A stretch of DNA of 10,670 bases, taken from assembly GCA_024635735.1 (NCBI GenBank), contig JAGXII010000130.1, positions 1-10,670 of the forward strand. Reading direction: 5' to 3'. This document shows positions 1-7,214 of this stretch, in pieces (positions within the stretch are counted from its first letter, which is position 1; each line of letters starts with the position of its first letter). The position numbers were made by a program, and so were the translations under genes. A model generated the notes under the pieces. The model searched no databases. It was not told the origin of the DNA and saw only the letters and a program-made list of their open reading frames with translations. This DNA comes from Christiangramia sp. (lineage in GTDB: Bacteria; Bacteroidota; Bacteroidia; Flavobacteriales; Flavobacteriaceae).

Positions 1-19
1 AGATGTGTATAAGAGACAG
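1..19. other. Nextera/Tn5 mosaic-end adapter remnant (not genomic)
   Basis: The first 19 bases, AGATGTGTATAAGAGACAG, are exactly the Tn5 transposase mosaic end that Nextera tagmentation adds to library fragments. The reading frame of the neighbouring minus-strand glycosidase runs into it and turns from a sensible sequence (LHHNWVVNT) into adapter-encoded residues. The bases are therefore library sequence left on a contig end and should be trimmed. A natural Tn5 end is very unlikely, because no transposon sequence follows. Confidence 0.96.
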
Positions 20-1720
20 CGTATTTACCACCCAGTTATGATGAAGCACAAATGGGCGGGGTCTTTCGGATGGGTTATTAAGAATATAAGTCTTAGTTTT
101 CTTTAATTCTTCTACCGACCAGGGTTTATTTAAGGTGTCGGCCCGTATAATTGCATCATCTATCAGCCTTATTGCCTGCTCGTCGGTTCCAATAAAATCG
201 GCATACGAGCTAAATTCTTCTGACCAGAATTCCTTATTTATTTTTTGCTTTAATAAATCTGCTTTTTTCTTATATTCTTCTGAAATATTGGTTTCTCCTA
301 ATTCTGCTGCAATTTTAGAAGCGTCTGCAAAAGCTTTCTGAGTATAGACGGCTACATCTATCATTTCGCTGTCCAGACCGTGAATTTCCATCATTCCGAA
401 GCCATCAGGAAAGAGATTATTATTTTCATCATTTTCAGATAATAACCAGTTTAAACCTTTTTTGATGGTTGGAAAATATTTCTTCAGAAACTCTTTGTTG
501 CCGTTCCATTTATAAATATCCCAGATAAGGGAGGCAAACTGAGGGGTCTCATTAATGTTACCCTTATTGAAAACAGCTCCGTTGGTAGACATTTCATGAA
601 TAATTCTCCCATTGCCATTTACTGCCATAGAAACGCTATCCAGCAGTTTAATGGTTTCGTATACCGGTTTGGTTTGCCCAATGGCCATATAGCCTTTTAA
701 AGCATATTCACTGTCCACTCCAAACCACCATGGATAATCAGGGATTCCTGCGGTAATTCCCATGCCTGTTTCAGGAACTTTCTGAACCAGCCAGGCCGAA
801 TTATATTTCAACCATTCAAATGTTTGCTGCAGCCTTTTATCAGGAATAGTGAGTTTAGAATTCGAAGCTATGTTTTTATACCGATCTTTTTTTGAGATGA
901 TATAATTTTGAAGGCTGTCCTGAATTTTATGTACATTTTTTAAGGTTGCAGAAACCGAATTATAAGATCCGGCCAGATAAAATGTAATTGTTTCAGAATT
1001 GCCCGAAGGAATGGAAAATTTATAACCGAGTAGAGTTCCGGTTCCCATTCCCTTATAATAGTCTGGAATTACTTTTTTCATATCAGATTTTCGATCGGCT
1101 TTATAAACCGAACTCCATGGATTAATGCTGTCTTTTATGATCCAGTAATCTTCATTTACATTATAAGCCGCACGGTCCTTACTGTCTATCATTTGGGTTT
1201 TTTCTCCAAGCCAAGTGGGCCTTAGATCTGAATAGGCTTTAAACAGGAAATCAAAATCTTTGGTGCCATCACCTGAATTTTTAATGATAAACTGCACAAT
1301 CACTCCTTGAATATCATCGGGAACAAATTGCCATCTTTCAATTTCTAGGTTTTGATCCTCAAGTTTGAAATTATGTTTACTGGCAACAGGAAAATTAGTA
1401 AAAGAGTTGGCTTTATTGAGCTTGACGCTATCTGACTTAAATACAAGTTCAGTTTCGAAACCATCAAATAATTTAATTGGGTGATCCCAAATTCCACCCA
1501 TTTCATCCTTGATATGCCAGCCAAGTTCCGGAAAACTTCCGTTTTGATGACCTACCATATATACCCGGTTACCTGCTGTTACAAATGGGGAATCCAGATA
1601 TTCAGGTTTACCGGATATGGAAGGTGAATCAGATAAAATATCTTTAATAGATAGATCAGATTTCTGAGCACTTATAGATATACAAAAAAGAATATTAAAT
1701 AGAACCAGAAATTTTTTCAT
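20..1720 (-). CDS. Secreted six-hairpin glycosidase, glycogen-debranching-like (3' end missing)
   Basis: This minus-strand frame starts at ATG 1718-1720 and stays open for 567 codons until it meets the adapter, so the C-terminal part is missing. The N-terminus, MKKFLVLFNILFCISISAQ, is a type I signal peptide with likely cleavage after SISA. A beta-rich domain fills about residues 30-280, with GGIWDHPIKLFDGFE near 95-110. An (alpha/alpha)6-type region follows, with GIPDYPWWFGVDSEYAL (325-341), GNINETPQF (387-395) and PDGFGMMEIHGLDSEM (438-453). These blocks are typical of Bacteroidota proteins annotated as glycogen debranching enzyme or amylo-alpha-1,6-glucosidase. Such enzymes hydrolyse glycosidic bonds in oligo- or polysaccharides; this one would act in the periplasm or outside the cell. 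Glu391, Glu445 and Glu452 are candidate acid/base residues by inference only. The substrate cannot be read from the sequence. It is divergent from the S9 peptidase gene across a 191-base gap. Confidence 0.82.
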
Positions 1721-1885
1721 GGAGGATAATAGGTGTTATGGATGTATTCACAAATTACTAAAAGTAAATCAATTTATAACTGGAAGATATTATGAAGAGC
1801 TTAAGTGGCCCCTATAAAGTTCAATTTCCAATTGCCCTTTAATTATTAGGTGGAATATGAAGGCTCATTTTTAAAAGGATATAAT

Positions 1886-1893
1886 TATATTTA
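1886..1893 (+). promoter_or_regulatory. Possible -7 box for the S9 peptidase gene
   Basis: TATATTTA matches the Bacteroidota -7 consensus TAnnTTTG at seven of eight positions and lies 18 bases before the ATG at 1912. No clear TTG -33 element stands at the usual distance, and the region is so A+T-rich that a chance match is easy. The divergent gap 1721-1911 must hold both promoters, but I see no convincing one for the minus-strand glycosidase. Confidence 0.25.
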
Positions 1894-1911
1894 GAAAAAT
1901 TTTAAAATTTT

Positions 1912-4623
1912 ATGAAAAAGCTACTACTCTCTTTTCTTGCAATTTTTTGTTTCACCCAGTTAATAATTTCACAGGAAAGTGACTGGAAACCTGAAGAAAT
2001 AATTGAAATTAAATCTGTAAGTAATCCTGTATTTTCTCCGGACGGCAAAAAAGTAGTCTGGTCTCAGCAAAAAGCTTTGGAGAAAGAAGATAAGTTTATT
2101 AATAATCTTTATATGACCAGGCTGGACCTTCAGGAAAAAGGGAAATTTAAGACCTTCCAAATAACGCGAGGTAAGGAGAGCGAAGGAAGTCAGCTTTTTG
2201 GAAAGGATAGTGAGTATCTGTATTTTCTTTCATCACGTGACAAAGGGAAAAAACTTTGGAGGCTAAACATGTTTGGAGGAGAGCCGGAAGAGCTGCATGA
2301 ATTTGAAAATGGTATTGAAGATCTTAAATGGAAAGACGACAAAACTCTCTTATTTGTTTCTTCTGAAGGTAAGAGCCTTTACGATATTCAGAATGAAAAG
2401 GACAATACGAATATTGTAGAAGACACACTTCACTGGAATCCAAAAAGGATCTATTCTTACAATATTGAGGATAAAAAAATCAAAAGATTAACCGAAAATA
2501 GTTACCGGGTTTCAGATTATGCTGTTTCCCGTAATGGAAAATATCTGGTTTATCAGTTGACGATGAGTCCTGATTTTGGAGTGGATGGAAATCCAAAACC
2601 GACTTATTTTCTTAAGAATTTAGAAACGGGAAAAGAGCAGCAAATCCTTAAGGGACTTCAGTCACCTGGTAATTTTAAGTTTACTGCTTCTTCTAAAGGT
2701 TTCTATTTTTTAGCGACGAAATCTTCTAATCCTGAATGGGAGGGAGCCGGAATCTCAGAATTATACTATTACGATCTTTCAAAAAATGATTATGCAAAAA
2801 TCAATCTGGCCTGGGAAAATGGTATAAACTATAATTACCTCATTTCAGGAGACGATGTTATTGCCGAAATGGCAAATGGCGCCTACAAGAAAGTTCTTGC
2901 CTATGTAAAGGATGGAGAAACCTGGAAAAAAAGAGAAATTGAATTAGGAGAAAAAGCGAAGCATATAGACCTTCTCGCAATTAATGAGCAGGGAAATAAA
3001 ATCATCTATACTTATTCTACTGCATCAAAAATGCCTGAATATTATATCTCAGATGTTGAAAAGGGACGAAGAAGCTTTGATTTTAAGAATGAAAAAATCT
3101 TCACTTCTCTTAATGCTGACCTTAAGAAAAAATCCATAGCAAAAACGGAAGTTATATACTGGGAAGGAGCAAATAACGATACTATAAGTGGAATCTTATA
3201 TTATCCAAAGGATTATAAACAAGGTGAAAAATATCCGCTTATCGTCTCCATTCATGGTGGACCAACAGGAGTCAACCAGGATACCTGGTCTGAAAGCTGG
3301 GCTTATTATCCGCAGATATATACCGATAAAGGTTCTTTTGTTTTAAGACCTAATTATCACGGTTCAGGTTCTCATAGCCTTGAATTCATTGAATCTATAA
3401 AGGATGGTAATTATTACCATCTTGAACAGCAGGACCTTCTAAAAGGGATAGAATACCTTGAAGATAAAGGAATGGTAGATAAGGATAAACTGGGAATCAA
3501 AGGCTGGTCCAACGGGGCGATCCTCACTACCTGGATGACGCTTAAATATCCTGATATGTTTAAAGTAGCGGCACCAGGTGCCGGAGATATTAACTGGACT
3601 TCAGATTATGGAACCTGTCAGTTTGGGGTAACTTTCGATCAGAGTTATTTTGGGGGGGCGCCATGGGATGATACTAATGGAAAGCACTATAATGAATGGT
3701 ATATTGAAAATTCTCCTATTTTCGAAATTGAAAAAATAAAGACCCCTACAATTATCTTTCATGGAAGTGAAGACAGGGCAGTACCTCGTGATCAGGGCTG
3801 GGAATATTACCGCGGACTACAACAGGTTGGAGTTGCACCAGTGAAATTTTTATGGTTCCCGGGTCAGCCACACGGATTGCAAAAAAGAACTCATCAGCTT
3901 CGTAAAATGAAGGAGGAGATCAAATGGATTGATAAATATTTATTTGATAAGGATGAAGACAAAAATGAGGCTTTCAAGGAAGATAGTCCGTTAGCGGCAC
4001 AGTTAATTATTCAGAAACATATTAATTCTAAAGGATATTATGGTGACGTAGCGAATAATAAACTTCTTCCTGAAATGGTTTCTTTAGGAAAAGACACAAT
4101 TTCTATGGGAAGATTTGAGGTGACCAATGCACAGTATCATGCTTTCACAGGAAATGAGCTTAATCCGCTGGAGGCTAATAAACCGGTAACCGGTTTAAGC
4201 AAGGAACAAATTGATGAGTATCTCTCCTGGCTAAATGAAACTACAGGAAAGCAATACAGGCTACCTAATGCGAAGGAAGCTGAAAAGTTTGATAAACTTG
4301 CGGAAAAGAACTATGAAGGTCAAAATAACCTGAATTACTGGGCAGGTTATAAGCTGGCCCAGATTGATGTAGAAGATCTTAAGAATAAAATGGAAGAGTT
4401 GAATCAATCACTTATTCAAACAGTGGGACAGAGAAAACCGGTGAAAGCAGGTGAAGAGGAAGCTAAAATATTTGATATTGGCGGTAACGTTGCCGAATAT
4501 TATTTAGAGGATGAGAAATTAAAGGTATACGACTTTAGCGCCTATGATTATGTAGATTCTTTTAGCGATCATTCAGATACTAAAAATGAATATACAGGCT
4601 TTAGAGTAGTGCTGGACAAATAA
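1912..4623 (+). CDS. Exported S9 prolyl-oligopeptidase family peptidase with FGE/SUMF1-like C-terminal domain
   Basis: A 903-residue protein in three parts. A signal peptide covers about residues 1-20 (MKKLLLSFLAIFCFTQLIIS). A beta-propeller with PD40/WD40-like repeats follows (PVFSPDGKKVVWS near 39-51), running to about residue 400. The alpha/beta-hydrolase catalytic domain (about 410-685) has the nucleophile in GWSNGA (Ser533), the acid in HGSEDRAVP (Asp621) and the base in GQPHGL (His654), so the triad is intact. Such enzymes cleave oligopeptides as dipeptidyl or acylaminoacyl peptidases; here in the periplasm or outside the cell, probably for peptide scavenging (inference). Most relatives end near residue 700. 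Here an extra stretch, about 717-903, resembles the formylglycine-generating-enzyme fold: MGRFEVTNAQYHAF (732-745), YRLPNAKEAEKF (782-793), GGNVAEY (857-863) and a final TGFRVV. It contains no cysteine, so the copper-binding pair of true FGE is absent and the domain is probably structural or ligand-binding. The next gene ends directly against its stop codon. Confidence 0.93.
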   Translation: MKKLLLSFLAIFCFTQLIISQESDWKPEEIIEIKSVSNPVFSPDGKKVVWSQQKALEKEDKFINNLYMTRLDLQEKGKFKTFQITRGKESEGSQLFGKDSEYLYFLSSRDKGKKLWRLNMFGGEPEELHEFENGIEDLKWKDDKTLLFVSSEGKSLYDIQNEKDNTNIVEDTLHWNPKRIYSYNIEDKKIKRLTENSYRVSDYAVSRNGKYLVYQLTMSPDFGVDGNPKPTYFLKNLETGKEQQILKGLQSPGNFKFTASSKGFYFLATKSSNPEWEGAGISELYYYDLSKNDYAKINLAWENGINYNYLISGDDVIAEMANGAYKKVLAYVKDGETWKKREIELGEKAKHIDLLAINEQGNKIIYTYSTASKMPEYYISDVEKGRRSFDFKNEKIFTSLNADLKKKSIAKTEVIYWEGANNDTISGILYYPKDYKQGEKYPLIVSIHGGPTGVNQDTWSESWAYYPQIYTDKGSFVLRPNYHGSGSHSLEFIESIKDGNYYHLEQQDLLKGIEYLEDKGMVDKDKLGIKGWSNGAILTTWMTLKYPDMFKVAAPGAGDINWTSDYGTCQFGVTFDQSYFGGAPWDDTNGKHYNEWYIENSPIFEIEKIKTPTIIFHGSEDRAVPRDQGWEYYRGLQQVGVAPVKFLWFPGQPHGLQKRTHQLRKMKEEIKWIDKYLFDKDEDKNEAFKEDSPLAAQLIIQKHINSKGYYGDVANNKLLPEMVSLGKDTISMGRFEVTNAQYHAFTGNELNPLEANKPVTGLSKEQIDEYLSWLNETTGKQYRLPNAKEAEKFDKLAEKNYEGQNNLNYWAGYKLAQIDVEDLKNKMEELNQSLIQTVGQRKPVKAGEEEAKIFDIGGNVAEYYLEDEKLKVYDFSAYDYVDSFSDHSDTKNEYTGFRVVLDK

Positions 4624-5463
4624 TTACAGTTTCATTTTCATCTCATATTGATTGATATATGGTTTCAAACCAATAGATTTTAAAAAGCTAAGTGTGTGAA
4701 GGTCTGAGTAATCTACATTTATGATACTTATTTCTTTTTGAAGCCTTTGATTTAATTCAGAAAATAAAAGCGTTCCGAAACCCTGGTTTCGGAATTCTTT
4801 TTTTACGGCAAATTGATTTACTTTCCCTGTGGAAGGATCGTATACAATATATCCAACTGTACTACCATCTTTTTCTATAGTGATAGATCGCAATTTCTCC
4901 CATGATCTCTCAATAGATTCCTTTGAGTTTTGCCAGGTAGGAGACCATTCCCAAAAGGGGGCTATCTGTTCCCAGTTCAACGATAAGAGCTCACTAACTG
5001 AAATCGAAGGAATTCTTTTCCCGGTTTTGGGTGTGCCTTTAAAGCAAATCAATTCTCTAACAATAACAAATCCAAGCTTCTGATAAGTAAAGATGGCAGG
5101 TTTATTTGTGGTTATTACCTCCAGAACACACTGGCTAATCTGCTGATCTTTCAGTTTAGGAATGATAAAATCATATAATTGACGGGTTAAACCATGGCCC
5201 CTTTCTTCCGGAATTACACCAGTCCCGCCATTATAGGCCGTTTTTATATTTTGAAGACTGCCAATTCCGTTTAAAATGAATCCCGTCAAACGGTCATTTT
5301 CAAAAGCTCCCGCAGAGAAATTAAACTCCACCCCATCATTAATCATTTTATTTTTTAACTGTTCCGGAGAGAAATGCAATGGAACTGCATAATCTGAAAA
5401 AGCCTTATTAAAGCATTCAGAGATCTCCTGAGAAGAAATACCGGCAAGTGTTCTTATTTCCAT
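4624..5463 (-). CDS. Tandem-GNAT N-acetyltransferase
   Basis: A 279-residue protein with two GNAT folds in one chain. The first (about 1-142) has acetyl-CoA-binding motif A in VIPEERGHGLT (83-93) and the usual motif B pattern N-x5-Y-x3-GF (NKPAIFTYQKLGF, 120-132). The second (about 195-279) has QFAVKKEFRNQGFGT (217-231), again with the R/Q-x-x-G-x-G loop. GNAT enzymes transfer an acetyl group from acetyl-CoA to an amine on a small molecule, peptide or protein; the substrate cannot be told from sequence. No signal peptide is seen, so it is cytoplasmic. The ATG at 5461-5463 is the natural start, because the fold begins at once. The gene converges on the S9 peptidase gene with zero spacing, and it is divergent from the hydrolase pseudogene across an 82-base gap in which I see no clear promoter. 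Confidence 0.88.
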   Translation of the reverse strand: MEIRTLAGISSQEISECFNKAFSDYAVPLHFSPEQLKNKMINDGVEFNFSAGAFENDRLTGFILNGIGSLQNIKTAYNGGTGVIPEERGHGLTRQLYDFIIPKLKDQQISQCVLEVITTNKPAIFTYQKLGFVIVRELICFKGTPKTGKRIPSISVSELLSLNWEQIAPFWEWSPTWQNSKESIERSWEKLRSITIEKDGSTVGYIVYDPSTGKVNQFAVKKEFRNQGFGTLLFSELNQRLQKEISIINVDYSDLHTLSFLKSIGLKPYINQYEMKMKL

Positions 5464-5545
5464 GAATTAGTTTTAGTAGTATTTTAAGCAAATAAATAAA
5501 AAATTATAATCATATTGACGGCTCTCAAATAACCTTAATACTTTA

Positions 5546-6538
5546 ATAAAGAAGCGCTACTGGTTTATCCTGATCTTTATCATAATTGTAATTATCACCT
5601 ATTTTTCCGGACCTAAACCGGAAGATCCAACTTTTAATAATTCATTGCCAAACCCTTTTAAAGATCTAATTTCTTTAGAAAACTTTATTCAGAATTCGGA
5701 AGATTCTTTGCCAGTGAGAAAAGATAATCAGGCCAGGATACAATGATATAAAGATAAAAAGCAACGCACGGAATATAGTATTGTATATCTACATGGTTTT
5801 GCCGGAAGTTACCAGGATGGATTTCCCGTAAATATCAAGATTGCAGATTCCTTACATGCCAATATTTATCTTTCCCGCTGGGCAGGTCATGGATTAAAAC
5901 CGCCGGTATCGCTGAATAATTTTCTACTTAAAATGCCTTGGAATCGGCTAAAGAAGCCCTGGCTATCGGGAGAAGAATCGGTGAGAAAGTGATTATTATG
6001 AGTACCTCCGCAGGCGGAACCCTTGCCATTAAGCTGGCCACTGAATATCCAGATTCTGTCTATGCCATCAATAACATGTCGCCTAATTTAAAGGATGATC
6101 AACGGGGAAGCTTCGTGCTAAATTCGCATTGGGGATATGAAATAGCCAATCTCATTTCTTTTGGTGAGAATAAAAAAATCAAACACGAAAAGGATATTGC
6201 CACTCAATACTGGGATACCATCTATCCTTCCAAAGCTTTGGTAGATCTTCAGGTTCTGATTTCTTCTATTTAACTTTTCAGAAGGTTAAATCCCCCGTGC
6301 TGACACTCTATTATCATAAAAATATGATGGAGGGAGATGAGCATGTGGAGGGAGGCGTATATTCTGAAGCCTATAAACAGTTTTCTACTCCTGATTCTCT
6401 AAAGAAATTATTAGAACTTAAAACTCCCGGAACTCATTTTATTGGAAGTGAAATTAAATCAAAGGCCACAGAAGTAGTAAAAAAGAAATAGTAGAGTTTT
6501 TAAGACAACAGCTTAATATTGAACTGGATTCCATTTAA
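5546..6538 (+). pseudogene. Decayed membrane-anchored alpha/beta hydrolase
   Basis: The conceptual product, about 331 residues, begins KKRYWFILIFIIIVII (a membrane anchor or uncleaved signal). It continues with IVYLHGF (oxyanion-loop motif, His codon 5792-5794), MSTSAGG (nucleophile elbow, Ser codon 6007-6009), VKSPVLTLYYHKN, and PGTHFIG carrying the probable catalytic His (6435-6437). This matches alpha/beta hydrolases of Flavobacteriia. It cannot be made intact: the expected ATG reads ATA at 5546-5548, with an in-frame TGA upstream at 5516-5518. A TGA stands at 5744-5746, probably once TGG (RIQ-W-YKDK). The frame then shifts by -1 three times, near 5915-5937, near 6240-6275, and in the A-run at 6476-6481 (six A where seven would restore EVVKKEIVEFLRQQL). 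The restored frame ends at TAA 6536-6538. Five lesions in one gene between intact neighbours argue for true decay rather than sequencing error. Two in-frame fragments (5938-6273 and 6297-6491) are open but are unlikely to be functional proteins. Confidence 0.9.
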
Positions 6539-6546
6539 TGAATATG

Positions 6547-6572
6547 CGGAAAAAGGATGCGGTATTTTTCCG
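6547..6572 (+). other. Strong 8-bp hairpin between the pseudogene and pyrR
   Basis: CGGAAAAA (6547-6554) pairs perfectly with TTTTTCCG (6565-6572) around a ten-base loop. It begins nine bases after the last stop of the hydrolase pseudogene, where a terminator is expected, but no run of T follows on either strand beyond the stem itself. It may be a weak or decayed terminator of the dead gene. It lies upstream of the predicted pyrR promoter, so it is not part of the pyrR leader if that promoter is right. Confidence 0.5.
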
Positions 6573-6638
6573 GGGAAACTTTAATAAATTTCTATAATTT
6601 CCTTCTGGAGAGTCTGAGCTAAAATTCAAAAAAAACCT

Positions 6639-6646
6639 TACTTTTG
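6639..6646 (+). promoter_or_regulatory. Bacteroidota -7 box for the pyrR-pyrB cluster
   Basis: TACTTTTG is a perfect match to the -7 consensus TAnnTTTG used by the Bacteroidota primary sigma factor. It ends 21 bases before the pyrR ATG at 6668, which would give a leader of only about 15 bases. A TTG -33 element is not evident upstream. It also explains why the TTG at 6644, inside this box, should not be taken as a start codon. Confidence 0.6.
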
Positions 6647-6667
6647 TTTCAATTCACAACAAGCTTT

Positions 6668-7207
6668 ATGAGCCGGAAAGTACTTCTAGACGCTAACGAA
6701 CTTAACATCATCTTACATCGTCTGGCTTGTCAGTTAGTAGAACGTCACACAAATTTTACAGTTACGGTACTGGTAGGCATTCAGCCCCGGGGAGTCTTTC
6801 TCGCGGAAAGAATTCAGGCAATCCTGAAAAAAGAATATGGGCTGAATGATATTAAAAACGGGCAGCTGGACATTACTTTTTACAGGGATGATTTTAGAAG
6901 AGGAGATAAGCCGCTTGAAGCAAATAAAACTAAGATAGATTTTATTGTAGAAGATAAACGGGTAGTCTTTATTGACGATGTTTTATATACCGGGCGAAGC
7001 ATTCGTGCGGCGCTAACAGCTATTCAGTCATTTGGGCGCCCTAAAGAGATTGAATTATTAAGCCTTATAGACAGGCGGTTTAGCAGGCATTTACCTATTC
7101 AGCCAGATTATAATGGTCGACAGGTAGATGCAATTAATGAAGAAAAAGTAAAGGTAAGCTGGAAGGAAAAAGATGGGGAGGATGCTGTTTACCTGATTTC
7201 AAAATAA
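6668..7207 (+). CDS. pyrR: PyrR bifunctional regulator / uracil phosphoribosyltransferase
   Basis: A 179-residue type I phosphoribosyltransferase, the usual PyrR length. The PRPP-binding loop is VVFIDDVLYTGRS (99-111). VGIQPRG (36-42), DITFYRDD (68-75) and LPIQPDYNGR (142-151) are PyrR signatures. In Firmicutes, PyrR binds UMP and the pyr mRNA leader to terminate transcription and also makes UMP from uracil and PRPP; in Bacteroidota the regulatory part is less established. I chose the ATG at 6668-6670 (MSRKVLLD) over an upstream TTG at 6644, because the latter falls inside the promoter box and would add eight residues foreign to the family. It is followed after seven bases by pyrB and is almost certainly co-transcribed with it. 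Cytoplasmic. No residue of the PRPP loop is missing. Confidence 0.95.
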   Translation: MSRKVLLDANELNIILHRLACQLVERHTNFTVTVLVGIQPRGVFLAERIQAILKKEYGLNDIKNGQLDITFYRDDFRRGDKPLEANKTKIDFIVEDKRVVFIDDVLYTGRSIRAALTAIQSFGRPKEIELLSLIDRRFSRHLPIQPDYNGRQVDAINEEKVKVSWKEKDGEDAVYLISK

Positions 7208-7214
7208 TTAAAAA

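Noticed and set aside
135..341. A 68-codon plus-strand frame inside the left glycosidase region
   Set aside because: It lies antisense to the long, clearly homologous minus-strand glycosidase frame and has no recognisable features.
1721..1911. A shared regulatory site for the divergent glycosidase and peptidase genes
   Set aside because: I found no convincing inverted repeat or pair of promoters; short A+T-rich matches are expected by chance here.
4829..5083. Plus-strand 84-codon frame inside the acetyltransferase
   Set aside because: It is antisense to the second GNAT domain and carries no start context or motif.
5938..6491. Two separate small genes, 5938-6273 and 6297-6491
   Set aside because: Both are consecutive pieces of one alpha/beta hydrolase in different frames. 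The first begins at a TTG in the middle of the fold; the nucleophile and the catalytic histidine are on different pieces.
5464..6640. A defence or mobile-element island around the broken gene
   Set aside because: No integrase, transposase, direct repeats, tRNA or defence motifs are visible, and the decayed gene is an ordinary chromosomal hydrolase.
6644..6667. TTG at 6644 as start of pyrR (eight extra residues)
   Set aside because: The codon is part of the TACTTTTG -7 box, the extra residues do not belong to the family, and the ATG at 6668 gives the usual 179-residue length.
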